From assembly GCA_945882005.1 (NCBI GenBank), contig CAMCWG010000062.1, forward strand, positions 1 through 11,868: a stretch of 11,868 nt of DNA, in the 5' to 3' direction. This document shows positions 1-8,315 of the stretch, piece by piece (the first letter of the stretch is position 1; every line of letters starts with the position of its first letter). This stretch comes from Bordetella parapertussis. Its GTDB lineage: Bacteria > Pseudomonadota > Gammaproteobacteria > Burkholderiales > Burkholderiaceae_B. Made by a program: the position numbers and the translations under genes. The notes below the pieces were generated by a model. The model was not told the origin of the DNA. It worked only from the letters and a program-made list of their open reading frames with translations, and searched no databases.

Positions 1-376
1 CGTGGCAAATCGTCTTTCTAATCAGATCAACGCCTCGATTACCCCGGTTGCGGCCGGGCAAAACGCATCGGGCGCTTTGCAACGCGTGACAGATTTGCCG
101 ATCTATCGCAGTGATGCCTTGGTGCGTCGCGCGCCAGCGCTGCAAGAAAGTGGTGCTTCGCGTGCGCCGGGTGCGCGTATGCATGCACAAACACTGGCGA
201 GTCTCGGCTGTTTGGCTGGCGACTCGGTGCGCATCAAGTCTTCGACCGGCGCCGTGACATTGGTTGCCGTGCAAGACGATACGTTGCCCGCCGGAGCGGT
301 GCGTATTGCGGCTGGCTTTGCGCAAACAGCCTCGCTCGGTAGCGCCTCTGGTCAACTTCAAGTGGAGCGTGCCTGA
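1..376 (+). CDS. nuoG: NADH-quinone oxidoreductase subunit G, C-terminal end (5' partial)
   Basis: This is the last 124 codons of the large iron-sulfur subunit of complex I, which carries electrons from NADH through a chain of Fe-S clusters in the peripheral arm. Only the extreme C-terminal part is visible. It resembles the degenerate molybdopterin-oxidoreductase-like C-terminal region of NuoG: it has a short segment reading [14 protein letters not shown], then a valine-rich stretch, then a [10 protein letters not shown] turn of a small beta-barrel. No cluster-binding cysteine motif lies in this part, as expected. The reading frame is open to the left edge, so the GTG at position 2 is taken as an internal Val codon and the true start lies upstream. 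The TGA stop (374-376) shares its last base with the nuoH ATG. Identification leans strongly on the following nuoH-N order; the fragment alone would be hard to name. Confidence 0.9.
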   Translation, partial: VANRLSNQINASITPVAAGQNASGALQRVTDLPIYRSDALVRRAPALQESGASRAPGARMHAQTLASLGCLAGDSVRIKSSTGAVTLVAVQDDTLPAGAVRIAAGFAQTASLGSASGQLQVERA

Positions 377-1449
377 TGGAATGGCTGAACGTTCTGGAGT
401 CGTTTGGGTCGGATTTGATCGGCGAGACCCCCTGGTTAGTCGTCTGGACTCTGGTCAAGATCTTGGTTATCGCAGTGCCAATTATTCTTTGTGTGGCGTA
501 CCTGACTTACTGGGAACGCAAGATGATTGGTTTTATGCACATCCGTCTAGGGCCAAACCGTGTGGGTTTCCGCGGATTGTTACAGCCCTTTGCAGACGTC
601 TTTAAGTTGTTGACCAAAGAAGTGGTTGTTCCTAGTCAGGCAAACAAGATTCTGTTCATTCTTGCTCCTGTCGTAACCTTGATGCCCGCGCTTGCAGCCT
701 GGGCTGTCGTACCGTTTGGTCCGGAGATGGTGCTCGCCGACGTCAATGCGGGCCTGATGTACGTTATGGCCATCACCTCCATCGGTGTTTACGGGGTCAT
801 TGTGGCTGGCTGGGCCTCGAACTCTAAGTACGCATTTCTAGCGGCCATGCGTGCCTCGGCACAAATGTTGTCCTATGAGCTCGCGATTGGTTTTGTGCTG
901 GTGACTGTTCTGTTGGTGTCTGGCAGTTTGAATATGACCGAGATCGTCAATGTCCAGACGCGCGGTTGGTTTGCGGAGAAGGGCTTGAACTTCATGTCAT
1001 GGAACTGGTTGCCGCTTCTGCCACTGTTCGTGATTTACGTGATCTCGGCAGTCGCGGAAACGAACCGTCATCCGTTTGACGTCGTTGAAGGTGAGTCAGA
1101 GATTGTTGCCGGCCACATGGTTGAGTATTCCGGGATGGCGTTCGCGCTGTTCTTCCTGGGCGAATACGCCAACATGATCTTCCTGTCGTGTATGGCATCC
1201 ATCATGTTCCTCGGTGGTTGGGCTGCGCCTGTCGAGTTTGCACCCTTGACGTGGGTGCCTGGTTGGCTCTGGCTTGGCTTAAAGACCTTTGTTGTGGTGT
1301 CTTTGTTTATCTGGTTCCGCGCGTCGTTTCCCCGGTACCGGTATGACCAGATTATGCGTCTAGGTTGGAAGATTTTTATCCCGCTCACGGGTGTATGGCT
1401 GGTGGTGGTGGCGGTCTGGATGCAGACGCCTTGGAACATCTGGAAGTAA
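376..1449 (+). CDS. nuoH: NADH-quinone oxidoreductase subunit H (membrane, quinone site)
   Basis: This 357-residue polytopic inner-membrane subunit (about eight hydrophobic segments) joins the peripheral arm to the membrane arm and forms much of the ubiquinone tunnel. Visible family signatures are [18 protein letters not shown] (residues 45-62), [15 protein letters not shown] (158-172) and the acidic loop [20 protein letters not shown] (227-246). The last of these faces the quinone cavity and carries the Glu/Asp residues thought to couple quinone chemistry to proton movement. The length is normal for the family. The ATG overlaps the nuoG TGA by one base (TGATG). A Shine-Dalgarno-like TGGAG lies 8 nt upstream at 363-367, so both re-initiation and direct initiation are possible. 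The HPFDVVEG form of the loop differs from the APFDLPEG form common elsewhere; I believe this is normal for betaproteobacteria. Confidence 0.98.
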   Translation: MEWLNVLESFGSDLIGETPWLVVWTLVKILVIAVPIILCVAYLTYWERKMIGFMHIRLGPNRVGFRGLLQPFADVFKLLTKEVVVPSQANKILFILAPVVTLMPALAAWAVVPFGPEMVLADVNAGLMYVMAITSIGVYGVIVAGWASNSKYAFLAAMRASAQMLSYELAIGFVLVTVLLVSGSLNMTEIVNVQTRGWFAEKGLNFMSWNWLPLLPLFVIYVISAVAETNRHPFDVVEGESEIVAGHMVEYSGMAFALFFLGEYANMIFLSCMASIMFLGGWAAPVEFAPLTWVPGWLWLGLKTFVVVSLFIWFRASFPRYRYDQIMRLGWKIFIPLTGVWLVVVAVWMQTPWNIWK

Positions 1450-1479
1450 CCCCGCGCGTCGAAGGCAGAAAAGGCATTT

Positions 1480-1968
1480 ATGGAAGCGATCAAGGATTTT
1501 TTCGGTAGTCTCTTGTTACTTGAGTTGCTCAAGGGCATGAAGCTCACAGGCAAGTATTTTTTCAAGCGCAAGATTACCTTGCGGTATCCGCTTGAAAAGA
1601 CACCCATGTCTCCACGTTTTCGTGGCCTGCATGCGTTGCGCCGTTATCCCAACGGTGAAGAGCGTTGTATCGCTTGCAAATTATGCGAAGCAGTTTGTCC
1701 TGCCATGGCGATCACCATTGAATCGGACCAACGCGAAGACGGCTCGCGCCGTACAACACGTTATGACATTGATCTCACCAAGTGTATTTTCTGTGGCTTC
1801 TGCGAAGAGAGCTGCCCGGTTGACTCGATTGTTGAAACCCATATCCACGAGTACCACGGCGAGAAACGTGGTGACTTGTATTTCACCAAAGACATGTTGT
1901 TGGCCGTGGGCGATCGTTATGAAAACGACATCGCTCGTAATCGCGCCATCGATGCGCCTTACCGCTGA
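1480..1968 (+). CDS. nuoI: NADH-quinone oxidoreductase subunit I (two 4Fe-4S clusters)
   Basis: This 162-residue ferredoxin-type subunit of the peripheral arm relays electrons toward the terminal cluster N2 near the quinone site. Two complete 4Fe-4S motifs are seen: [12 protein letters not shown], with Cys 63, 66, 69 and 73, and [12 protein letters not shown], with Cys 102, 105, 108 and 112. These bind clusters N6a and N6b in the family. The N-terminal about 30 residues are amphipathic to hydrophobic, consistent with contact to the membrane arm beside NuoH. The segment [20 protein letters not shown] just before the first motif is typical of the alpha/beta-proteobacterial and mitochondrial TYKY type. 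The start ATG is preceded by AAAAGG (1469-1474) at 5-nt spacing, the clearest ribosome binding site in this operon besides nuoK. It lies 30 nt after nuoH and 20 nt before nuoJ. Confidence 0.98.
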   Translation: MEAIKDFFGSLLLLELLKGMKLTGKYFFKRKITLRYPLEKTPMSPRFRGLHALRRYPNGEERCIACKLCEAVCPAMAITIESDQREDGSRRTTRYDIDLTKCIFCGFCEESCPVDSIVETHIHEYHGEKRGDLYFTKDMLLAVGDRYENDIARNRAIDAPYR

Positions 1969-1988
1969 TCGTCAGGACTAGAAGCCAA

Positions 1989-2624
1989 ATGATCTTTACT
2001 ACTGTTCTGTTCTACGTTCTTGCCATTGTTTTAGTCGTGGCGGCGTTTCGTGTGATCACGGCTTCGAGCCCAGTCACCGCGGTCTTGCACCTGATTCTTG
2101 CGTTTGCAAACGCTGCGATGATCTGGATGCTTCTTGGTGCCGAATTCTTGGGGTTGTTGCTGGTGCTCGTCTATGTGGGCGCAGTGATGGTGTTGTTCCT
2201 CTTCGTCGTGATGATGCTCGACGTCAAGATGGAAGAGTTACGTGCTGGGATCAAAACCTATCTGCCCTTGGGTCTGCTCGTTGGCCTGATCATGGTTGCA
2301 GAGATGTCTTTTGTTCTCGCGACATCGTGGGGGCAGGTCGGACCGGCGGCTGATATGGGTGACGACTACAACAATGCGCGCGCACTGGGCGAGTCGATGT
2401 ATACCGAGTACGCGTTTGCGGTTGAAGTGGGCGCAGTGCTGTTGTTGGTCGGAATGATTGCAGCGATTTCGTTGACGCTGCGCAAGCGCCGTGATGTGAA
2501 ATATAACGATCCCGCCGCTGCAGTGCGTGTGCGGGCTGCCGATCGCGTTCGACTGGTTGATTTGCCCAGTCAGGAAGCGGTGAATGCGAAACCGGCGAAT
2601 GCCAACCCAGGAGAGCAAGCATGA
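1989..2624 (+). CDS. nuoJ: NADH-quinone oxidoreductase subunit J
   Basis: This 211-residue membrane subunit has about five hydrophobic segments. With NuoA, NuoK and NuoH it forms the polar link between the quinone site and the antiporter-like pumps. The diagnostic segment [20 protein letters not shown] (residues 52-71) is the conserved third helix, where a pi-bulge rotates during turnover in solved structures. A last hydrophobic helix (about 146-164) with Glu146 follows. After residue 165 comes a hydrophilic tail of about 47 residues, first basic (KRRDVKYND) and then Ala/Asn/Pro-rich, which makes the protein longer than the 184-residue E. coli NuoJ. The ATG follows nuoI by 20 nt. An AGGA at 1974-1977 is a somewhat distant Shine-Dalgarno candidate. 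The TGA overlaps the nuoK start by 4 nt. Confidence 0.97.
   Translation: MIFTTVLFYVLAIVLVVAAFRVITASSPVTAVLHLILAFANAAMIWMLLGAEFLGLLLVLVYVGAVMVLFLFVVMMLDVKMEELRAGIKTYLPLGLLVGLIMVAEMSFVLATSWGQVGPAADMGDDYNNARALGESMYTEYAFAVEVGAVLLLVGMIAAISLTLRKRRDVKYNDPAAAVRVRAADRVRLVDLPSQEAVNAKPANANPGEQA
2609..2613 (+). promoter_or_regulatory. Shine-Dalgarno site of nuoK inside the end of nuoJ
   Basis: AGGAG lies 7 nt before the first ATG of nuoK (2621) and 10 nt before the second ATG (2624). The spacing favours the first ATG. It is the strongest anti-Shine-Dalgarno match in the window, and it sits within the nuoJ reading frame. Confidence 0.7.
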
Positions 2625-2932
2625 TGACGCTGACCCTGCCGCACTTTCTAGTGCTCGGTGCAATCCTTTTTGCGATTGGTGTGTTCGGGATTTTTTTGAA
2701 TCGCCGCAATCTGATTGTGTTGTTGATGTCAGTTGAACTCATGCTCCTGGCTGTCAATATGAACTTCGTCGCGTTCTCGACCTGGATGGGTGACTCGGCT
2801 GGCCAAGTCTTTGTCTTCTTTATCTTGACGGTGGCTGCGGCTGAAGCGGCAATCGGTTTGGCGATTCTGGTGCTGCTGTTCCGTAACCTCAGCACGATCA
2901 ACGTTGATGAACTTGACCGCCTCAAGGGCTGA
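2621..2932 (+). CDS. nuoK: NADH-quinone oxidoreductase subunit K
   Basis: This small membrane subunit (103 residues, three helices) belongs to the central proton-transfer axis of complex I and is related to MrpC/MnhC of Na+/H+ antiporters. The two membrane-embedded glutamates needed for coupling are present: Glu39 in [13 protein letters not shown] and Glu75 in [13 protein letters not shown]. They match E. coli Glu36 and Glu72 with the same 36-residue spacing. The segment [15 protein letters not shown] (23-37) and the C-terminal [11 protein letters not shown] are also typical. The gene begins with ATGATG. The first ATG overlaps the nuoJ TGA by 4 nt and is favoured by the AGGAG at 2609-2613; using the second ATG would give 102 residues. 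Translation is probably coupled to nuoJ. Confidence 0.98.
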   Translation: MMTLTLPHFLVLGAILFAIGVFGIFLNRRNLIVLLMSVELMLLAVNMNFVAFSTWMGDSAGQVFVFFILTVAAAEAAIGLAILVLLFRNLSTINVDELDRLKG

Positions 2933-2949
2933 TCGGAACACAGAACAAT

Positions 2950-4986
2950 ATGTATAGCTCACCTTCACTTTATTTGGTTATCGCCCTAGCCCCCTTGTTA
3001 GGCGCGATCTTGGCTGGTTTGTTTGGTACCGGTTTTCTCGGACGACAAGTCGGTCGACGTACTTCTCACATTATTACCATTGCGCTAGTTGCTGTATCTG
3101 CGGTGGGATCTGTTCTCGTACTGCTTGATGTGCTCAATGGTCATCGCTTTGACGGCGCTATCTACACCTGGTCCATGCTGGGCGAGGCCAAGTTAGAAAT
3201 TGGCTTTCTGATCGATCCGTTGTCGGCGCTGATGATGGTGGTCGTGACGTCCGTGTCTTTGATGGTGCATATCTACACGATTGGCTACATGGCTGAAGAT
3301 CCAGGCTATCAGCGTTTCTTCTCCTACATTTCGTTGTTTACATTCTCGATGTTGATGCTGGTCATGTCCAACAACATGGTTCAGTTGTTCTTCGGTTGGG
3401 AAGCGGTGGGCTTGGTCTCTTATTTGTTGATTGGTTTCTGGTACACACGCCCAACAGCCATCTTCGCCAACATGAAGGCCTTTCTCGTCAACCGGGTCGG
3501 CGACTTTGGTTTCGTCCTTGGAATTGGTTTGTTGTTCGCCTATGCCGGCACGATGCACTACGGCGAGGTATTCAAGCAGGCGGACAAGCTGGCAGGGCTG
3601 ACCTTACCCGGCACAGACTGGATGCTCATTACCGTTGCCTGCATTTGCTTGTTCATTGGTGCGATGGGTAAGTCGGCCCAGGTACCACTGCATGCCTGGC
3701 TGCCTGATTCGATGGAAGGCCCAACCCCGATCTCCGCACTGATTCACGCAGCGACGATGGTCACAGCCGGCATCTTCATGGTGGCGCGTTTCTCGCCCTT
3801 GTTTGAGCTCTCGAACACAGCGTTGTCTTTCATCATTGTGATCGGTGCGATCGGCGCACTGTTCTTGGGTATTCTCGGCATTATCCAAAATGACATCAAG
3901 CGTGTCGTGGCGTACTCCACCTTGTCCCAGCTGGGTTACATGACCGTTGCTCTGGGTGCCTCGGCGTACTCGGTTGCGATCTTCCATCTGATGACGCACG
4001 CGTTCTTTAAAGCCTTGCTGTTCCTTGGTGCTGGCTCGGTCATCATGGGTATGCATCACGATCAGGACATCCGTAATATGGGTGGCCTGCGTAAGTACAT
4101 GCCGATCACTTGGATTACTTTCTTGATCGGTACGCTTGCCCTAGTTGGCACGCCCTTTTTCTCTGGCTTCTATTCCAAAGAGCACATCATCGAAGCTGCT
4201 GCCTCTGCCAACGTATGGGGCGCCTCTTTCGCGAAGTACGCCACCTTGATTGGTGTGTTCGTTACCTCTCTCTATTCCTTCCGGGTTTATTTCCTTGTGT
4301 TCCATGGCAAGGAGCGCTTCGATACGAGCGGTCATGCTGGGCATGAACACGACGCACACGGCCACGATGCACATGGTCATGATGATCACCATGGACATCA
4401 TGGTGGTGTGCCCCACGAGTCGCCATGGGTGGTGACCTTGCCGCTGGTGTTGCTGGCGATACCTTCGATCTTCGTCGGTGCTTGGTTGGTTGATGCGCTA
4501 TTGTTCGGTTCTTATTTCAAAGGCGCGATTGTTGTAGGCGCGCAGCATCCGGCAATGGCCGATTTGGCATCGCATTGGCATGGTTGGGTCGCCTACGCGT
4601 TGCATGCCTTCAGTACGCTCGCTTTTTGGTTGGTGGTTGCTGGTGCTGTGATCGCCTGGTACTGCTACTTGATCAATCCTAAGGTGCCGGCAGCAATCCA
4701 GCACCACTTGAAGGGGGTGAACTGCATCCTCGAGAACAAATACTTTTTCGACTGGTTCAACGAGCAAGTGTTGGCGCGTGGGGCAAGAATGCTGGGCAAG
4801 GGCTTGTGGCAGCAGGGTGACCGTGGTCTGATCGATGGCTTGTTAGTGAACGGTTCGGCAAAGGTGATCGGTGCAATCGCGGCAGTTACGCGTCGCCTGC
4901 AAACCGGCTATATCTACCACTATGCATTTGCGATGATCATCGGCTTAATGGCTGCGATCACCTACATAATCTTTGGTTCCAAATGA
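2950..4986 (+). CDS. nuoL: NADH-quinone oxidoreductase subunit L (distal antiporter-like pump)
   Basis: This 678-residue subunit at the far end of the membrane arm is homologous to MrpA-type antiporters. It pumps a proton and carries the long lateral helix that braces NuoM and NuoN. Key residues located by motif are Glu151 (FFGWEAVGL), Lys241 (GAMGKSAQVPLHAW), His266 (ALIHAATMVTAG), Lys354 (HAFFKALLFLGAG) and Lys410 (GFYSKEHII). These correspond to E. coli Glu144, Lys229, His254, Lys342 and Lys399. The C-terminal part (about 580-678) fits the lateral helix plus the last transmembrane helix. Between residues 461 and 489, after HGKERF and before PHESPWVV, lies a loop with 12 histidines. It is much longer than the equivalent E. 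coli loop. The ATG lies 17 nt after nuoK with only a weak CGGAA upstream. The TGA overlaps the nuoM start by 4 nt. Confidence 0.98.
   Translation: MYSSPSLYLVIALAPLLGAILAGLFGTGFLGRQVGRRTSHIITIALVAVSAVGSVLVLLDVLNGHRFDGAIYTWSMLGEAKLEIGFLIDPLSALMMVVVTSVSLMVHIYTIGYMAEDPGYQRFFSYISLFTFSMLMLVMSNNMVQLFFGWEAVGLVSYLLIGFWYTRPTAIFANMKAFLVNRVGDFGFVLGIGLLFAYAGTMHYGEVFKQADKLAGLTLPGTDWMLITVACICLFIGAMGKSAQVPLHAWLPDSMEGPTPISALIHAATMVTAGIFMVARFSPLFELSNTALSFIIVIGAIGALFLGILGIIQNDIKRVVAYSTLSQLGYMTVALGASAYSVAIFHLMTHAFFKALLFLGAGSVIMGMHHDQDIRNMGGLRKYMPITWITFLIGTLALVGTPFFSGFYSKEHIIEAAASANVWGASFAKYATLIGVFVTSLYSFRVYFLVFHGKERFDTSGHAGHEHDAHGHDAHGHDDHHGHHGGVPHESPWVVTLPLVLLAIPSIFVGAWLVDALLFGSYFKGAIVVGAQHPAMADLASHWHGWVAYALHAFSTLAFWLVVAGAVIAWYCYLINPKVPAAIQHHLKGVNCILENKYFFDWFNEQVLARGARMLGKGLWQQGDRGLIDGLLVNGSAKVIGAIAAVTRRLQTGYIYHYAFAMIIGLMAAITYIIFGSK
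4348..4395 (+). repeat. Tandem 15-nt coding repeat encoding HDAHG units in nuoL
   Basis: Three in-frame consecutive units encode HDAHG (4348-4362), HDAHG (4363-4377) and the variant HDDHHG (4378-4395). The first two units differ only at synonymous third positions (GAC/GAT, CAC/CAT, GGC/GGT). The repeat is therefore kept at protein level while its DNA has diverged, which argues against a very recent duplication. It forms the core of the His-rich loop of NuoL. Confidence 0.8.
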
Positions 4987-6485
4987 TGGCGAGCGAGATG
5001 GCTTCTTTTAATACTCCTTGGCTCACACTGTCGATCTTCGTACCGATCGTATGTGGTTTGATCCTGTTGGCCGTCGGGCGTGATGATCGCCCAGGGCTGA
5101 CACGCAATCTGTCTTTGATCGGTTCCATTCTTAGCTTCCTTGTCACGATCCCGCTCTATGCGGGCTTTGATAGCTCCTCTGCAGCCATGCAGTTCGTCGA
5201 GAAGGCGTTGTGGATTCCTGCGTTTGCGGTGAACTATCACTTGGGCGTTGACGGTCTTTCGTTGTGGTTTGTGTTGCTGACCGCGTTCATCACGATCATT
5301 GTTGTATTGGCCGGTTGGGAGGTGATTACGACCCGCATTTCGCAATACATGGCCGCTTTCCTGATTTTGTCAGGCTTGATGATTGGCGTGTTCGTGGCGC
5401 TTGATGGCTTGCTGTTTTATATATTTTTCGAGGCAACCCTGATCCCGATGTACATCATTGTGGGTGTCTGGGGTGGTCCTAATCGCGTGTATGCGGCGTT
5501 TAAGTTCTTCCTCTACACGCTGATGGGTTCGCTGCTGACCCTGGTCGCGTTCTTGTACCTTTGGAACGTATCAGGCGGTTCGTTTGACATCCAAACCTGG
5601 CATACCTTGCCTCTGGATTACACGCCGCAGGTGTTTATCTTCTTTGCCTTTCTGGCTGCGTTTGCGGTCAAGGTGCCAATGTGGCCTGTGCACACCTGGT
5701 TGCCAGATGCGCACGTTGAGGCACCGACTGGTGGTTCGGTCGTGCTGGCGGCAATCATGCTCAAGCTTGGTGCGTATGGTTTCTTGCGTTTGTCCTTGCC
5801 GATCGCCCCAGATGCGTCGACCGGTATGGCCGGCCTGATCATTGCGCTATCTTTGATTGCGGTGATCTACATCGGCCTGGTTGCTGTCGTTCAAGATGAT
5901 ATGAAGAAGCTCGTGGCCTACTCGTCGGTCGCACACATGGGTTTCGTGACCCTGGGTTTCTTTGTCTTCAATACCGCAGGTGTCGAAGGCGCGATCGTTC
6001 AAATGATATCGCACGGCTTTGTGTCCGCAGCGATGTTCCTGTGTATCGGTGTGCTGTATGACCGCATGCATAGCCGCCAGATTGCCGATTACGGTGGTGT
6101 GATCAACACCATGCCTCGCTTCGTGACGTTCTTTGTGTTGTTTTCGATGGCCAATGCGGGCTTGCCTGCAACGAGCGGCTTTGTCGGCGAATTCATGGTG
6201 ATCATGGGCGCCGTGGAATACAACTTCTGGATCGGTCTGCTAGCTGCGACCGCCCTGATTCTCGGTGCGTCGTATTCACTTTGGATGGTCAAGCGTGTAG
6301 CGTTTGGTGACATTGCAAATGACCACGTTCGCGACCTCCAGGACTTGTCCAACCGCGAATTCCTGATTCTTGGTGTCATGGCGCTTGCTGTGATCTATAT
6401 GGGTGTCCATCCCAAGCCCTTTACCGACGTTATGCACGTTTCGGTTGAGGCCCTGTTGCAACACGTGTCCATTTCAAAACTGTAA
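4983..6485 (+). CDS. nuoM: NADH-quinone oxidoreductase subunit M (antiporter-like pump)
   Basis: This 500-residue antiporter-like membrane subunit sits between NuoL and NuoN. It has about 14 hydrophobic helices and conducts a proton through a half-channel pair linked by buried charges. Key residues visible are Glu150 ([12 protein letters not shown]), Lys230 ([24 protein letters not shown] block), Lys261 ([10 protein letters not shown]) and Glu403 (GFVGEFMVI), matching E. coli Glu144, Lys234, Lys265 and Glu407. The start is uncertain. ATGs lie at 4983 and 4986, with the nuoL TGA embedded between them, and a third is at 4998 (codon 6, before [11 protein letters not shown]). None has a good Shine-Dalgarno sequence, so initiation probably depends on ribosomes finishing nuoL. 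The third ATG would give an N-terminus nearer to that of relatives. The stop is 8 nt before nuoN. Confidence 0.98.
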   Translation: MMASEMASFNTPWLTLSIFVPIVCGLILLAVGRDDRPGLTRNLSLIGSILSFLVTIPLYAGFDSSSAAMQFVEKALWIPAFAVNYHLGVDGLSLWFVLLTAFITIIVVLAGWEVITTRISQYMAAFLILSGLMIGVFVALDGLLFYIFFEATLIPMYIIVGVWGGPNRVYAAFKFFLYTLMGSLLTLVAFLYLWNVSGGSFDIQTWHTLPLDYTPQVFIFFAFLAAFAVKVPMWPVHTWLPDAHVEAPTGGSVVLAAIMLKLGAYGFLRLSLPIAPDASTGMAGLIIALSLIAVIYIGLVAVVQDDMKKLVAYSSVAHMGFVTLGFFVFNTAGVEGAIVQMISHGFVSAAMFLCIGVLYDRMHSRQIADYGGVINTMPRFVTFFVLFSMANAGLPATSGFVGEFMVIMGAVEYNFWIGLLAATALILGASYSLWMVKRVAFGDIANDHVRDLQDLSNREFLILGVMALAVIYMGVHPKPFTDVMHVSVEALLQHVSISKL

Positions 6486-6493
6486 GCCTCGCC

Positions 6494-7981
6494 ATGATGC
6501 AATCCCAATTTGATTTCGCCCTGGCCGCACCGGAAATTTTCCTGACGGTGATGGGTATGCTCATCCTGGTTCTGGATGCGTTTAGTCAAGCCCCACGCCG
6601 TGCGTTGGCTTACGGGCTTTCGCTCGCCACCTTGGCGATCTTGTTCGTACTGTCAGCGTGGCAGTGGAGCGTCGGCTTAGTCGGCGAAAGTTTCTTTGGC
6701 CTGTATGTCGCAGACCCGCTCGCGCATCTGCTCAAGATGGCCTCATATGTTGCCGTAGCATTAACGCTGGTTTACGGGCGTGAGTACATCCAGACGCGCG
6801 ACATGTTGCGCGGGGGCGAGCTCTACGTTTTGGTGTTGTTTGCCTTACTCGGCCAGATGGTCATGATCTCTGCAGGTAACTTCCTGTCGATTTATCTTGG
6901 TCTCGAATTGATGTCGCTTGCGCTCTATGCGCTTGTGGCGATCCGCCGTGACGATGCACAGTCGACTGAAGCCGCAATGAAGTACTTCGTGCTTGGCGCG
7001 CTTGCGTCAGGCTTCATGCTCTACGGTATGTCGATGATGTATGGCGCAACCGGTAATCTGGATTTACGCAACATTGCCGATGCAGTCAACTCCGGTCAGG
7101 TGGACTATCTTCCTCTCACCTTTGGTGTGGTGTTCCTGATCGCCGGTCTGGCCTTCAAGCTGGGAGCTGTTCCCTTCCATATGTGGGTACCTGACGTGTA
7201 CCAAGGTGCGCCCACGGCGATTACGCTGGTGCTGGCTGCAGCGCCCAAGCTCGCTGCGTTTGCGATTACTTTGCGTATTCTGGTGATTGGTTTTGTGGAT
7301 CTGGCGGCTGACTGGCAACCCATGTTGTTAATCCTTGCCGTGCTGTCGCTAGCAGTCGGCAACCTGACGGCGATTATGCAAACCAATTTCAAGCGTATGT
7401 TGGCTTACTCAACGATTTCGCATATGGGTTTTGTGCTGTTGGGCTTGGCTTCCGGTTCGCTCGATGGTGATATTCAGGCAGACACTTCGGCATATGGTTC
7501 AGCACTGTTTTACATCCTGACCTATGTGCTGACAACGCTAGCCTCCTTCGGTTTGATCATGTTGTTGGCGCGAGACGGATTTGAGTGTGAAAGCATCGAT
7601 GACCTCAAAGGTCTGAACCGTCGCAGCCCTTGGGTTGCTGCGATGATGTTGATCCTGATGTGCTCTCTTGCAGGCTTGCCACCCTTGGTCGGTTTTGATG
7701 CCAAGCTTTTGATTCTGCAAGGTCTTCTGCAGTCTGACCGCTTATGGTTAGCTGTCGTGGCGGTTTTGTTCTCGTTGATTGGTGCCTTCTACTACCTTCG
7801 CATCATCAAAGTGGTTTACTTTGATGAACCTGCGGATAAGTCGGTACTTGCTCCTGCAACCCCCTTTGTGCCACGCGCATTGATGCTGGTAAATGGCTTA
7901 CTTGTGCTGGGCTTAGGCTTGATGCCTGGCGGATTAATCGCCCTGTGCTTGCAGGCGATGCGCGCAACGCTCTCGTTTTGA
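6494..7981 (+). CDS. nuoN: NADH-quinone oxidoreductase subunit N (antiporter-like pump)
   Basis: This 495-residue antiporter-like subunit lies closest to the NuoK/NuoJ/NuoA link. Key positions visible are Glu138 ([14 protein letters not shown]), Lys222 ([20 protein letters not shown]), Lys252 ([10 protein letters not shown]), Lys300 ([17 protein letters not shown]) and Lys404 ([11 protein letters not shown]). The residue before the Ala-Lys404 pair is Asp403, where relatives that I remember carry an aromatic or aliphatic residue. The length is normal. The start is ATGATG, 8 nt after the nuoM stop, and no purine-rich ribosome binding site is visible in the gap (GCCTCGCC). Coupling to nuoM translation is therefore likely, and the choice between the two ATGs cannot be made from sequence. 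It is the last recognised complex I structural gene, and a DUF2818 gene follows. Confidence 0.98.
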   Translation: MMQSQFDFALAAPEIFLTVMGMLILVLDAFSQAPRRALAYGLSLATLAILFVLSAWQWSVGLVGESFFGLYVADPLAHLLKMASYVAVALTLVYGREYIQTRDMLRGGELYVLVLFALLGQMVMISAGNFLSIYLGLELMSLALYALVAIRRDDAQSTEAAMKYFVLGALASGFMLYGMSMMYGATGNLDLRNIADAVNSGQVDYLPLTFGVVFLIAGLAFKLGAVPFHMWVPDVYQGAPTAITLVLAAAPKLAAFAITLRILVIGFVDLAADWQPMLLILAVLSLAVGNLTAIMQTNFKRMLAYSTISHMGFVLLGLASGSLDGDIQADTSAYGSALFYILTYVLTTLASFGLIMLLARDGFECESIDDLKGLNRRSPWVAAMMLILMCSLAGLPPLVGFDAKLLILQGLLQSDRLWLAVVAVLFSLIGAFYYLRIIKVVYFDEPADKSVLAPATPFVPRALMLVNGLLVLGLGLMPGGLIALCLQAMRATLSF

Positions 7982-8018
7982 GCTTGACCTACTTGCTAAC
8001 GCAAAGCGATAGACCGAG

Positions 8019-8315
8019 ATGAATCAAAATGCCGCGATTTGGTTGTTGCTCGTGTTGGCCTTTGCGGCGGCCAACCTGCCTTTTTTGAACGAACGTGTCT
8101 TTGGTTTGTATGCACTCAAAGGCGCTAAGCCCTTTTTCGTGCGCGTCCTTGAATTGATTACGCTGTACCTCTTGATTGGTCTCGTGGGTATGGCACTCGA
8201 GCGAACGATTGGCAATTCCTTCGCGCAAAAGTGGGAGTTTTTTGCCACTACTTTCACCTTGTTTCTGGTGATGGCGTTTCCCGGCTTTGTTGTGCGGTAT
8301 CTTCTGAAGCGCTAA
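8019..8315 (+). CDS. DUF2818 family small membrane protein
   Basis: This is a 98-residue, very hydrophobic protein of unknown function. I recognise it as DUF2818, a family I recall directly downstream of nuoN in Burkholderiales. Three hydrophobic segments are seen at about 5-22, 42-60 and 76-94. They are separated by charged patches: NERVF (24-28), KGAKPFFVR (34-42), ERTIGNSFAQKWEFF (61-75) and a basic end, YLLKR. The NLPFLNERVF segment (19-28) and the WEFF...FPGFVVRYL end are the most family-like parts. Glu45 lies at the start of the middle hydrophobic segment. The gene starts 37 nt after nuoN on the same strand with only a weak GAG before the ATG, so it is probably cotranscribed with the nuo genes. 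A role in complex I assembly or stability is inferred from position only. The stop overlaps a 14-nt direct repeat. Confidence 0.88.
   Translation: MNQNAAIWLLLVLAFAAANLPFLNERVFGLYALKGAKPFFVRVLELITLYLLIGLVGMALERTIGNSFAQKWEFFATTFTLFLVMAFPGFVVRYLLKR

Noticed and set aside
2..376. Reading the GTG at position 2 as the start of a 124-residue protein.
   Set aside because: The frame is open at the window edge and the product matches only the C-terminal end of NuoG, so the GTG is an internal Val codon.
1398..1405. An octamer identical to the E. coli Chi site (GCTGGTGG).
   Set aside because: A single copy falls in Trp-Leu-Val-Val codons of nuoH. It is expected by chance, and Chi identity in this lineage is not known from the sequence.
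1068..1607. A 179-residue open frame on the - strand across the end of nuoH and start of nuoI.
   Set aside because: It is antisense to well-conserved parts of nuoH and nuoI, and I recognise no domain in it.
2290..2925. A 211-residue open frame on the - strand across nuoJ and nuoK.
   Set aside because: It is antisense to two clear complex I genes, its product is low-complexity and basic, and no start signal supports it.
4330..4416. The His-rich stretch of nuoL as a frameshift or sequencing artefact.
   Set aside because: The frame is continuous, conserved NuoL sequence resumes in frame directly after it (PHESPWVV), and codons in the repeats differ synonymously.
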